Below, one piece after another: positions 1 to 19,090 of a stretch of 64,000 nt of DNA. This DNA is from Coturnix japonica (lineage: Eukaryota; Chordata; Aves; Galliformes; Phasianidae): the NCBI RefSeq assembly GCF_001577835.2, contig NC_029529.1, forward strand, positions 11,729,380 through 11,793,379. The letters are read 5' to 3'. Made by a program: the position numbers and the translations under genes. The notes beneath the pieces are model-generated. The model saw nothing but the letters and a program-made list of their open reading frames with translations. It was not told where the DNA came from and made no database searches. How positions within the stretch are numbered: position 1 is the first letter of the stretch; each line of letters begins with the position of its first letter.

Positions 1-232
1 TGTGAGTGTGTGGAGTGCAGCTTCAACCACAAAGGTTCACATGTCCAATTCACGACATGCTTCTGTAACTCATTCAGTCTGTTGGATCTCAGCACCCTGT
101 AGGAAGCCTCTTTTGCCCCTCTGTGTAGCTCTGGAATTAAATTCAGCCCAATTAAGTACCAGGAGTGAGGGCCCCATGGAACTGAGCTGCCTGCTGCCAT
201 CCAACCCTGTGTCTGTCTGTCTTTGGGTTTAG

Positions 233-7671
<7,439 letters not shown>

Positions 7672-10392
7672 CAGGGCTGTGGCTGCACCACAAGGAAACA
7701 TTGCTCAGGGCTTCCTGGCCGCCCCGGAGCTGCTCATGCACCAAACCAAAGAGCCTGCAGGGGCTGAGCCGTGGGGCAGGCGCTGTGTGAGCACAGACAG
7801 CAGCCACTGCACAGAGGCTTCTGTTCCCAGCAGGGGACTCAGTGCTGGAGCAGCAGCTGTTGTTTTCTATCAGATTCCTGCTGCTCAGTAGGATATTTCT
7901 TACATTGTGTGTTTGGGCGAATGTCAGTTTGCATGAATTTGTGTATTACTCGACTCTCAAGGGCTCCTTCCAATCAGTCCTTTTCCCCTCGCGCGGTAGA
8001 GGAGACTGATGTTGCCTTATCTGATTGGTCTGTAGGACTAGATTTAATTCACCTGTAGCAAAATGAATCTCGTTTTCTGAGTGCCCAGGGTACCAATTGC
8101 TCGTCGGAAGGTAAAGCGGGCATTTCAGGTGCAAGGACTTGAAGCAAGCTGTAAATACTTTAATACAGATAGGATATTTTAGAGATTAGATCCAGGTCAA
8201 ACCTAAAAGCTCTTCCTATCTGACAGGATGCTATTAGGAAATGTGTTGGATTGTTTTTAACCCACTGAGACACACAAATGTTCTCTAGAAAGTAAAGGCA
8301 GAGAACCTGCCGCCATGGGCAGCATCTTTCCTAAAGATACCTTTCCTTTTTCCTCAGGTTTACAAGCAATAATAGGTGGATCTGACCCATCTCATCAGAG
8401 TAGGTGGGGAACGAATCAAGTGATAAAGGGCTACGAAAAGCAATATTTTATCTCCTGAAGGCACAAAATGCTCTGGCAGTATTATAGGAGTCTTTACAAC
8501 ATGAGCTGACTTGAAAACTGTAGAGAGGGAGGACAAAAGAAAAAGCATGTATGTGTCTGAGCGCTTCCTGAAATGTATTTATTCAAATAATGGCTTATTT
8601 GAAGCTCACTTTTAACTTATTTATCATTTGAGAAACGAGTATTTATTAAATCCGATTGCTTTTTATTTTTGAGCAGGGTTTATTTTGTTTTAGAAAGGAA
8701 TAACTGCTGGTTGGAGGATGGGATGCATCTCCTCCTGATCCTTGTGCAAAGGGTGTATGCTGAGCACTGTGTGCCTATGAGGTCCAGTTAGAGCCCAAAG
8801 CCTCACGGGCTCTGGAGGAATTGCTTCCCAGGGCTAAGAAGTGTTGTATATAGGAGTTGTGAGTATGTGGTGCTGGGCTTGGGGCAGAGTTGGAGCAGTT
8901 TGTGCTGGAGGTGTAGCTTCTTCCAGCGCAGCAACTCAGGTATCCACGGCCACGTTTCTGAACATGGTGGTCTGAGCAGACCATCTTTCTTCGTCTCTCG
9001 TTGAGCTTTTCCTAATGTCAAAGAACACGTGCAGGTGAGGAGATGGCATGCATGGATTAATTCCTTCTGACCTTGTTTCTTTAAACCGGTGATTTTTTGA
9101 AGCACAAAGATGAAAAGAGCCCCAGTAATTGGAACAAAAGATGACAACGTGCCCATGTGAGTTGCTTGGTGGTTTTATTGTCCTTTTCTTAAGGAACAGA
9201 GCCAAGGCAATGCCTCCCCCAGCTTACATCACTATGTGAGTGTGGATCAGGTAACCCAGTTCTGCAGGTCCTGGGGTGGTTCTGACGTCCTGGAGTTCCC
9301 CAGCTGGGCTGCACACTTCCCCATCTCCCCCAAATGAATTCTGTCTGTGTCTGGGATTTCAGCATGACTGGAGTCACACAGGGGGAAAAAGCACCAGAGA
9401 TTCAAGAGTCCTGGAATTAAAAGTGCACGTGCGTATCCTGAATGAGGTCTCTGATGAGCTGGGCAGAGGTGGAGGGCTGCTCCTGCATTGCTGTGTGCTG
9501 AGCTGAGACCTCAGATCAGTTGAGACCAAGTTCTGGGTTCTGTTCCCAATGTCTCCTTGCAGATCTTACAGGCCAGGACCTTGGAAGGGAGCTGGTGACG
9601 CAGCAGGGCCTTGCAGCTGGTTTTCAGGACTTGGGCCACATTCAGGCATCCAGCTGGGGGTTTAATGAACTCCTCAGTTAATGAGGACTTTCCCCTGTTT
9701 CAGATGTTCCACATACAAAACATACTGCCTACCTCAAAGAGCTGTTGCCACGTTTAATGTGTTTGAAGGGAAATGGTCCTGTGGGTGATTTGGCACACAG
9801 CACCGTGCTGTTGTTTACTACTATGGCCATACGTGTAACCTTTGTTCTTAGCAATCCCTGCAGGTCCACCTCGTCCTGCTGCTCCCTGCTTCTGCCTCAG
9901 TGGGACTGAGCATGGACACTGCACCACAGAGGGTGGATGTCACATCAGAGCAGCCATAATGTGACCGAGCCACTTGGGTGAAACGTTTTGGGGTAGAAAA
10001 GGGCTTTTTAATGGCTGTAGACAGAATAGATTGACCCCTGATTTCACTAAATAGCTGAAACGCTGTTGACTTCTCCATTCTTTGGTCAGCTCTTTGTTGT
10101 ATCAGCTCTGGGCAGCAGCGCCAGCTCTTCTTTCTTACCTGATGTGCTCCCATTGGGAGCCAAGTCAAGCAAGGAGCTGGGCTATTCCATCCTAAGGCCT
10201 AACACTGACCTGTGTCCATCAGGTTCCTGCATGCTGTTGGCTTTCATGTTTTCTAGCTTGTTTGTAATGGTGATTCTTATGAGTAACTATTTCTCTTCTG
10301 GAAGGCTAAATTGGTATCGTGTGATGTGTGTTGGCTTTTAATGACATCAACATCCACTTCCAAGCGATCAGCTACACATAAACTAAATGGGC

Positions 10393-10408
10393 ATTATTAT
10401 TATTATTA
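10393..10408. repeat. (ATT)n short microsatellite
   Basis: Five tandem ATT units in the SEC14L5 3' region. Confidence 0.8.
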
Positions 10409-10660
10409 GAAAGTTGTGTTACTTTCTGTCCCTCGCAGCTGTCTGGTTTTATTCACTGGGGTCCTGATTTCTCTCAGCCAAAAAAGGAGGAAGGAAAAGA
10501 ACCGAGGAGCTTCTCTTGAAGAGCACAGCAGCAAAAGGCCGGGTGCTCCACGCCACGTTACGTGACAACAAATCCAATGCTTAAAACCTACTCAGTTATA
10601 ACATTTATGAGATTAAAACAATGCAGTATTTGTAAAAGCTGGACATTTCTATACATTGGG

Positions 10661-10666
10661 AATAAA
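10661..10666 (+). terminator. SEC14L5: Polyadenylation signal AATAAA, likely SEC14L5
   Basis: This is a canonical AATAAA about 3 kb after the SEC14L5 stop. It lies 340 bp before the opposing NAGPA signal, as expected for convergent genes. Confidence 0.5.
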
Positions 10667-11005
10667 CCTCTCTGAAGTACATCCACCCGTTTGATGAAAC
10701 TCAATTCTTCACGTGGCAAACCCTGAATGTTTCAGCACACGCAGCAGGTGATGTTGTTTTGCTTGTATCCAGCTGCTTTTACCACCTAAATAACTGCAAT
10801 GTCTTTATCTTTTCCTGCAGGAGCAGCACTTGCTGTTTATTTCTACACCACGACAGTTTAGTACGGGCAGCCCTGCAGCTTAGACTTTAATATGGGAAGG
10901 GCTCATTGGGTCTGAATGATCCACTGAGTAAATAGAGAAGGATGGTTCCTCCTCCTGCAGCTGAACATTAACCAGTCCACTTTCAGGCAGTTATTACTAA
11001 TCAAC

Positions 11006-11011
11006 TTTATT
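11006..11011 (-). terminator. NAGPA: Polyadenylation signal AATAAA (minus), likely NAGPA
   Basis: TTTATT on the plus strand reads AATAAA on the minus strand, about 1.3 kb past the NAGPA stop codon. The interval 11012-12318 would then be the NAGPA 3' UTR; I see no other coding unit in it. Confidence 0.5.
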
Positions 11012-12318
11012 CAAGTTTCAAATTGATGCTGTAAGTGATAGAAAAATAGAACCTTCCACTTACAAGTTGATTTGATGTCAACAGCGGCACAAAAGTTTAC
11101 ATTTCCTTTGCTTGAAGAGATTGAAAATCGAGTGCATAAAAACGTTCAGGCTCAGACTTTCAGGCTTAAACAGAAAAAGATGTGCAGCATTAAAGTAGCA
11201 TATTAAAGGCATGTTGCTCCTCACAGGGAAGCAAACTTGGATACTTTTACACTGTGCAAGTATGTGTTCCATAAAACATCCAGTTTCCAGCTGAGATGTT
11301 CAGGATGTTGGGCTGCCTGAAATGGTGAGCACAGCCCCAGCTCTTTGATGGCTGCCATCCCCATAAGGGAAAGGCAGTTCCAGCAGCAGGAAGCAAGAAA
11401 AGCTGCAGGGACCCTGTGCAGCTGAGGGAGGGCAGCCTGGTGCTGGGAAGGCTGAGCAGGCTGTGGTGTGGTGAGCACAGCCTGGGGCTTGGTCAGGTCC
11501 TGCTGCCTCCTCCATTCATTCCCCAGCTTGGAGGGCTCAGTGCTGCAGTACCTCTGGCTGAGCTGCTCAGAGCACGCTGCTCCTGGGAGGTAGGAGAGAA
11601 CACAAGGCTGAGATGTGTGCACCAGACTTTTCCTGTTGCTGTGCTGTAAGAATTTACCAAGACAGTGCTCATAAAGCACCTGTTAGACCAGTCCTGGGAC
11701 TAAGGATGTTGACTGCAGTCAATATAAGGTTTGGAAGGGGGGGAAAGAAGGCACATGAAAGCCACAACCCTGTGTGTCAGCCTCTGAGCCTACTGCTGTG
11801 GCAAGGAGGAAGAATGTTGTGGTTTCATTGCATTGCAGCTGTTTTAGCATCTTAAAATCTTACAAGGGAACCATAAACCAGATAATTCTTAAAGCAGCTT
11901 CCTTATACTTATCTTTATGCAAGAGGCAACATGCAGTTTATCTTACCTCTTCAACATACTTATCGACTGTACCACTGTGTGTGTGACAAAGGACCTTTCT
12001 GAAGTACCCATGGCTCCTATTTTGCAGCTGTGGAACTCTCTCCTGTATGTGTGGAAGCTGGCCCCATGGCTTGCATCCTCTCATGGCAGCTCTCATCTGC
12101 TCCAGTCAGAGCAGGTGGGGAGGTGAGGGAAACCAGCCGTGTCCTCAGCAGGGCTGGGCAAGAAGCGAGGGAGTTCTTGGGCTAAAATCTCTTGCTGCTG
12201 CTCTTGGGTTTGTCAGCAGTTTTACACTCTAGATCTAAAAATTCTCTGTAACAGTCAGTGCTGAATGGCAGCACAAGGTGCAGCGTGAAATACCTCTTCT
12301 CTTTTCCCAGCTGGGATT

Positions 12319-15300
12319 CTAAAGGAGTGTCTGACTTTGGTCCTGAGCATCTTCTGCTTCACAGGCAGCTGATGTTAAGGTATGGCTGGCTTCTCCATTC
12401 TCCCTCAGGGGGTGATAGCGATATTCACCACCTCCGTGTTGCCTCTCTGACCTGGCCTTGAGAAAAAGGCCCACGTTTCCCATGGCACTAACTGCGAGAA
12501 GCAGAGCCAAGACAAAGGTCGCAGAGATCCAGGTACTTCTATCAGACAAAAGAAAAATCCACATGAGCAACATCTCCTGCCCTGCTCTCACACATTTCAG
12601 CATGCAAATGTTTCCTCAAGGTTTGTACTCCCTTCTATCATCACAAGCTTTGGTTCTGCTCTCAGCTATGTGAGAAAAGGCTCCTTAGAAAGGCTGCTCT
12701 GACAACCACAGCTAGCGGATATTTTCTGTTCTACACTCAGTTAGCAGGTGACCAGTTGTGCATGCAGAGGGGCTGCAGCTTCACTAATAGCACAGAAGCT
12801 GTGCACTGGTGTGGGGACTATCCCTGTCCTTTAGTTTTATACACAGAACATCAGCGGAAAAGGAAAAGAAGATGATGTTTAAGTGTAAGCTGCTGTGTAC
12901 TATGCTCGGTGTATAGTCACTAACAGTGGCTTCAGCTCAGCACTTGTCTTACAATTGGGTTTTAGCAGTTTGCTCCATCACTCCGTGCATGCATACTTGT
13001 CTGATTAGTATTACACACTTACTCTGACAGAGAGAAGTTTTCTTTGCTCTTTTCCTTATCTGGGGAAGCCAAACACCTCCAAGCTGGAAAGAAAAAAAGA
13101 AAGAATAGAGGGAAGAAAGCAAGAGGTTAAAATTCCATGTATCAAAGGTGAGCTTAATGAAGGTAATAGAAAGCCATGCCTTGTAACTAAGCAAACAACA
13201 TTATGTGTCAAAGCTGCTCTTCCGAATGCTAAAGAAAAACACCAAAAAACAAAACCATCCCACAGCTCTGTACTCAGCAATACCTTTGTCGAGCTGGTCC
13301 TGTATTCCCAGTTCATAGGTGATGTTACAGCTGCCTGTCTGCGGGTTGCAGGGACACGAGTGTTCACATGCACAGAGCTGCTGGCAGTTGGGCCCATACC
13401 AGCCCATAGGACATGCTAAGGGATGGATTACAAGAGATCAGCCATTCTCAAACCTCCATGTGCTCTGAATTCACCCAGTCTATCACCCTGAAAGTTCCCC
13501 AACCCTCCCTCAACACCCTGAAAGCCTCTCCCCAGCCCTTACCATGCTCACAACTGGTGCCATAGTACCCGGCTGGGCAGGAGCAGATTCCATGCACAGG
13601 GTCACACAAGCCACCATTCTGGCACTGACATTTCTGGCTGCAAGCATTCCCGTAGAAACCGCTCACACAAGCTGCAGGAGGTGAGCAGAAATCTCATCAG
13701 GCCTCATCGTATTCATAAGCAGCCTCACCCTATGCTTGTAGCCCAGAGCATTTCCTGGCCTGGGATGTTGATGGCTGCTCAGGAAAGCAGCTGAGTCTGG
13801 GTCTCAAACAAGGAGCAGCAGGTTTTGCCCAGGGAGCAGGTGAAAGGAAAAGGTTGGTTTGCATAGGGCTAAAATTAAAATGCTTCATACCAACCCTACT
13901 GTAAATTCTCAGGCTGCAGTTAAATTCACACTGACAAAGGAGAGCACACTGCAGCCTCGCCCTCTGCTGCTCCCTCTTGGAAAAGGCTCTTAGAGGAACC
14001 TCTCCACCACTGCAAGCAGCCAGCCCATGATGGAGGGGTTCAGACTATCCCCTTGTTGTCTATGAAAAATCAGAGTGGAGCAGAAATCAGCATTACCTTC
14101 ACTGCAGTTGCTGCCAACCCAGCCAGCGTCACACAGGCATCCAGCTGTGTAAAAACAAACAGGCATTAACAACAAGAACACAGGCTTAGAAATAGTAGGA
14201 ACTAAAAATCACAAGCCTTGAGATCAGGCTGCTTCTGCCAGGGAACCAACAGAAGTGGAGTCCTGAACTCCCCGAGTTTAGGCACAAACACCCACCCAGG
14301 ACAGCTGCCAAGCAGGGTAGCTCCCACCACACCTCCCACTGCTTGGATTTTGAGAGATTAACTCAGGGTCAGCTATTGGTACCCGCTGAGCTGTGTGCAG
14401 CAGGGACTCACAGGCAGTGCAGGTGCCATGCAGGCTGCAGTTGGAAGGGCCACAGTCCAATGTGTCACAGGCTGGGCCACTCCAGAAGTCCCCAGCACAG
14501 TGGCACTGTCCCTGCACGCAGTCCCCGTGGCCGTTGCAGTCTGCAGGCTCGCAGGCAGGCTCGTGGACACACACAATGGTTGAGATGCTCCGAGGGCATC
14601 GCCACATGTTGTCAAAGGAGCTGGGGATAGAAGATGGGTCCTGTGAGGTGTGTTATTCTTTAGGTACCCTGACATGAGGCAGGACAGGGTCTCCAAGTCA
14701 GTGCCTCTCTTCCATAACAATCAGTTTGCAGATCTCTGCTAATCTGGGTGAACACACAACTCTGAACCTCCCAGTGGAAGAGCTGCTTTCATTCCCCATT
14801 CCCACATGTCCCTGATGACTAAGAGGAAAAAGTAGGTAGTCACTAAATTACTTTAGACTCACTCTCTCTGAAAACCTGACATTTGCCTTTACAATGTGAA
14901 CAATCAGCAACGGCAACGGAATCCCCTGCAGACCATCATGGTGGCACTGAGCTCTGCACACTAAACAGGAGCTATACAGAGACCATGCAGCAGCACCTAC
15001 CAGTGCTCCGAAGGGTAACTTGCAAGGGTCCCATTCAGGACCAGCGTTGCTGACCCTCCACCATCCAGGTTGATTGCATTGATGATTCCCTGCTGTTTCA
15101 GAAACTCGGCCATTTCCCAGAGGTTGATTCTGCAAAAGCAAATGGTTCTTCACTGGTCATTCATGCTATTGAACAATGCTGTTGTGTTAGAAGCTTGGCT
15201 GCTCTCCCATCCCAGATGCACTGACCTACTGCCTGAAGGCTGCCATAGCATCCTCTGGCTCTGCCTCTCTATTACCACAAACCATCAAGCAGTGCCTTCA

Positions 15301-18300
15301 GTTGAGCTCTGCACATCTCTGCCTTATAACTCATTACTGGAAGTTGCAGACTCCCTCCAGCTCTGGTGACAGAATTTAAAGACTGGACTTGCACCTTCCC
15401 TGGGGGATTACCACAACCTTGGCCTTACCCTCTAGATTCAGTCTGTCCATCCACATGAACCAAGACCAGCTGCCCCTGGCTGTCATGTCCAACTGCAGTC
15501 CTGGCTGATATCACGTTGATGAACTTCTCAAAGGTTCCTATGCAGGAGAGGAAGTAATTCACACAGCAGCTGGGTGACAGAACTGGCTGTTTAGACACAA
15601 TTGCCTGCAAAACAGCTCCCAGCAATGAGCTCACTATACTGAGACGCAATGGGAACAGAGCCCATGTTTCTCTTCTTCATCCAAGACACCATGCAGACAC
15701 CCTATTTCCAGCACTGCACTTACTGCAAACTTAAAGTTAAGCAGCACAGAAGAAATCTGGATCTCTTAAGTGAGTAGCAGCTAGACAGCAATTTCCAAAG
15801 CTCCCCTCACCTTCCAACAGCCTTGTTAGAAGCACAATCTTACCCACAGTGAAGCTTTACAATATTTACCTGTGGTTTGAGTTTCATCACACTCTGCAAT
15901 TTGACTCTGATTGATGTACACTTCTCCATCCCTCAAGAGCCAAACCACCCCGCTCACAAGCTGCACGAAAGGGTTTGCTTGATCCAAGACATCCTCTTCA
16001 GACAGGTAACTAGGAAAAAGAGAGCAGGAGGGGTTATCCACAGTCACAGCATTGTCATGTAGAAGTCTCTTCTGCAGCCAGCAGGCTCCAGAGGCAGGAA
16101 GAAGGGCAAGACGCAGGTGAATGAATGCTACATCCAAAACTAGAGGTCAAGCAGCGCAAAGCATCCCTTCAGCACCCAGAGTGGACCCTCTTCTCAGCTG
16201 TTATATACAAAGCCACTGTTAGCGACTGTCCTGTGCACAAAACAACTCCTGCCAACAACGTGGCCTGTGGATCTGAGCCAGGATAAGGGCAGAAAGCATC
16301 TGGCAGATGATGAGGGCAGAGCTACTCAGGGATCTGGGGAAGTATCTTTAACACCTCAGCATCTGTCAGCTTCCACTCCACGCAGAGCAGTGGCACCAAA
16401 CAGACTTTGAGAGGGTTTTCAGCAACAGCAGCCAGTCTGCCTGCAGCTGCTCTGAGGGATGCTACCTGCTCCCCCCATCTGGGATAGCTGCCTCTCCTGT
16501 TCCAGACAGCAAAACCTTCCCCTGGCAGGCAGCAGGAAGGACTGTTCAGCTTCTATTTCCAAGATAAGGCACTGTGTGTCACGGTGGGATGCTTCCCAAG
16601 GGATAATCTCATAAAAATGAGAGTGCTGAGCAACATCTGGTTCATCAAAACCTGCTGCTAGTTGGTGTCTGCAACACACAGAAGACAGCAGCAAAGGTTG
16701 GACCTAACAGCTGTACTCTCACTGCAAGATCTGCTGGTGTTTCTTGGTTTAATGCCAATTCCTTTACATGCTCCGAACACGTCTTGTGGGAGCTGGATGC
16801 TTACCTGATCATTTTTTAGTGTGTGTGATTGTAGCTGAAGAAAGCATCCTTGTTTGGAGAAAAGCATAAGTGTAAATACCTGAATGGAAAACATGCAGAA
16901 AGAAATCCCTTTTAACAATGGGAAGTGAACCCAGAATGACCACAGCTGAAAACTGATCAGATTGCACAGCACCTGGCAGCAAACCTTGCTGGGTCTGAGG
17001 GTATGTGGGAATAGGACAGTGGAGCAGGGAATGCAGCCAACAGAAGCAGCAGCTTGCAACCCAGTTTCCAGGCTGCTTCTTAGTATTCTGGGAACCACCA
17101 AAGGACCCCTAGGAACTTTTCTGGGACCTTTGCTGTACCTGCTGCTGCTGGGGAAGGATATCAGCCAGGTGTTGTACTTCTAGTAAGTGCTAAAGTCCTT
17201 CTGTCAGCAATTTGTGATCAAAGGGAGCATTTGCCTCCTAATTAGGGAGTGTCACACACCCCTTCAGCTGGTGCCAGAAGAAACCTATATAGCTGCCAGG
17301 CAGAGACCACAGCTCTCAGGAGCCAGCAGATGCTGTAGCTTGTGCAGAGAACAGCTGGAAATTATGCAGTGAGACAAGGTGACACCACAGGGAGTAGCCT
17401 CCAGCACAGCAGATACCCAGGTGCAGTCTGAATTGCAGAGGGAGAATGCAATGCTCCAGTGTCAGGCTGTAGGCTCTCACTAAAGCTGGGGCCAAAGGAA
17501 ACGGTGTCCTGCTGTGTCCTGGTTGAAAAGCTTTGCTGGCAAGAAAAGTTGCTACAGGAGGATATCAGTGCCCTGCACAGCAGCTGGGATGATGAAGATG
17601 AGATGGACAGATAATAACCTGCACTGCTGGGAAGGCTGTGAGTGTCAGGAGCATGGCTCAGGGGCTGCAGTGGGATGGTGGTCAAGTGATTTAGAAGCAT
17701 TTATAGAGAGCTCACAAAAATCCTGTGGTGTGAACTGCTCCCTACAACTATCTGAATGCAGGTTGTAGCGTGGTGGGGTTTGGGCTCTTCTGCTGTGTAA
17801 GCAGTGATAGGATGAGAGGTAATGGCCTCAAGTTGCACAAGGGGAGGTTCAGGTTGGTTATTAGGAAAGATTTCTCTGGAAGAGAGGTCAGGTGCTGCAA
17901 TGAGCTGCCCAGGGAGGTGGTTGAGTCTCTGTCCTTGGAGGTGTTAACATTTGTTTAGCTGTTGGACTGAGGGACACTGTTTAGTGGGGAAATACAGTGG
18001 TAGGTGGATGGTTGGACTGGATGATTCTGGGGGTCTTTTCAATCCTGGTGGTTCTATGATTCTGTTACTCAGACCGAAGCAGAGGAGGCTCAGGGGGAAC
18101 CATCTCACTGTCCTTACCCAAACACCATGGTGCCATCCCTGCGGATGCCGAACTGTGCGTTCTGCAGCCCGTGTGCGTTCCGTACCATCCTGCCGTCGCT
18201 CACCACGTTCCCCAGGCACTCCCCGCTGCTCATATCGAAGTAACCTCCGTTCTGGGCCACCAGGCACCGGCCCAGTCGCGCCGTCTCCTCCACGGGGACC

Positions 18301-18800
18301 CTGCGCTGCTCCTCGCATCCCCCGGCACCGCCGGGCTCCAGCACCGAGAATGTTCTCAGCGGGTTCCTCACGAAGGTGAAGTGTCCGTACACCGCCCGGC
18401 TCCGCTCCTGGGCCGAGGGGATGTAAGAAACGAAGGTCCGTGTGGTGGCTGCGGGCAGCCCCGTGCTGTTATCGCCGGGCCAGGCCTCGTGTGTCACGTT
18501 CCCGTGCCGGACGGGCTGGCAGGCCCTGACGTGCCGGTGTCCGTGCCGCGGCCCGTGCTGCCCGGCCGGGTAGGGCTGCAGCAGCCGCAGGCCGGAGGCG
18601 GCCCTGTAAGACAGCACCGCGGTCACGGAGCGCTCTCATAGCGAGGCCTCCGCGTCCCCTTCTACCGGCGAGACCCCGACAGAGGGGCCGGGTCCCACAG
18701 GAGCCACTCACCCGGCGCCGCCCTCCGCGCCCAGCGCCGCCAGCACCGCCAGCACCCACCGCCACCGGGCACCGGGCACGGCCCACACGGAGGCCGCCAT
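12319..18800 (-). CDS. NAGPA: N-acetylglucosamine-1-phosphodiester alpha-N-acetylglucosaminidase (uncovering enzyme)
   Basis: Removes the covering GlcNAc from GlcNAc-P-mannose on lysosomal hydrolases in the trans-Golgi, exposing mannose-6-phosphate. Exons in transcript order: 18800-18712, 18603-18118, 16009-15870, 15537-15429, 15129-15001, 14620-14412, 14144-14097, 13671-13543, 13415-13284, 13083-13023, 12538-12319. The phases close to 583 codons; human is 515. The start ATG lies in a CpG island and opens a signal peptide ([16 protein letters not shown]). A minimal furin-type RHVR is visible in the propeptide region. The catalytic domain shows [35 protein letters not shown] and [17 protein letters not shown]. 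Cys-rich EGF-like modules follow ([45 protein letters not shown]). One transmembrane segment lies near residues 514-537 ([19 protein letters not shown]), then a tail with EYRYHPL, like the human Tyr signal. The exon 9 donor (GTATTG) is weak. It shares a promoter with ALG1. Confidence 0.93.
17795..18066 (+). mobile_element. CR1: CR1 LINE 3'-end copy
   Basis: AGTGATAGGATGAGAGGTAA, GCTGCCCAGGGAGGTGGTTG, TCCTTGGAGGTGTT and a terminal GGTTCTATGATTCTGTT identify a 5'-truncated CR1 in NAGPA intron 2, antisense to that gene. Confidence 0.92.
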
Positions 18801-18803
18801 CTT
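18793..18803 (-). promoter_or_regulatory. YY1-like site containing the NAGPA start codon
   Basis: On the minus strand the sequence is AAGATGGCGGC, matching the YY1 consensus AANATGGCGNC. The ATG inside it is the NAGPA initiation codon. This is typical of TATA-less housekeeping promoters; binding is inferred. Confidence 0.6.
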
Positions 18804-18822
18804 GGCGGGCGCACACCGCGCT

Positions 18823-18839
18823 ACAGCGCCCCCTGGCGG
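18823..18839 (-). promoter_or_regulatory. CTCF-like motif, NAGPA side
   Basis: The minus strand reads CCGCCAGGGGGCGCTGT, close to the CTCF core CCACNAGGGGGCGCT. It lies 19 bp upstream of the YY1-like NAGPA start site. Occupancy is inferred. Confidence 0.55.
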
Positions 18840-18877
18840 CGGGAGGCCGCGCTGCATCCCGTGAGGGAACGGAGCGG

Positions 18878-18943
18878 CGGTGATCGGTGATGAGCCGGGA
18901 TATCACGAGGCGGTGATCGGTGATGATCCGTGATATCACGAGG
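18878..18943. repeat. 33-bp tandem duplication in the NAGPA/ALG1 promoter
   Basis: There are two adjacent copies, 18878-18910 and 18911-18943, differing at two positions. Each begins CGGTGATCGGTGATGA and ends TATCACGAGG. The second copy contains the perfect palindrome GTGATATCAC; the first has one mismatch there. Confidence 0.9.
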
Positions 18944-19045
18944 CGATACCGCTCTGCTGGGTGCCGGTGTGTAACCGATAACAGCCACGTTCGCAGGGCA
19001 GGATGCAGGAAGGGTCAGTGCAGCGCGTCTCCCCGCACAGACCGG

Positions 19046-19062
19046 CCGCAAGGGGGCGCTGT
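19046..19062 (+). promoter_or_regulatory. CTCF-like motif, ALG1 side
   Basis: CCGCAAGGGGGCGCTGT matches the CTCF core and differs at one base from the opposite-strand motif at 18823-18839. It lies 17 bp upstream of the ALG1 YY1-like start site. Confidence 0.55.
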
Positions 19063-19079
19063 GCCCGGCCGTGCTCCCC

Positions 19080-19090
19080 AAGATGGCGGC
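19080..19090 (+). promoter_or_regulatory. YY1-like site containing the ALG1 start codon
   Basis: AAGATGGCGGC overlaps the ALG1 ATG at 19083-19085 and is identical to the minus-strand element over the NAGPA start. Confidence 0.6.

Larger units (their letters stand above)
7672..10680 (+). other. SEC14L5: Probable SEC14L5 3' untranslated region
   Basis: No coding exon or repeat is recognised between the stop at 7671 and an AATAAA at 10661-10666. An AU-rich patch lies at 8570-8655. No earlier canonical AATAAA was noticed on the plus strand, so a 3 kb UTR is plausible but its end is inferred. Confidence 0.45.
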
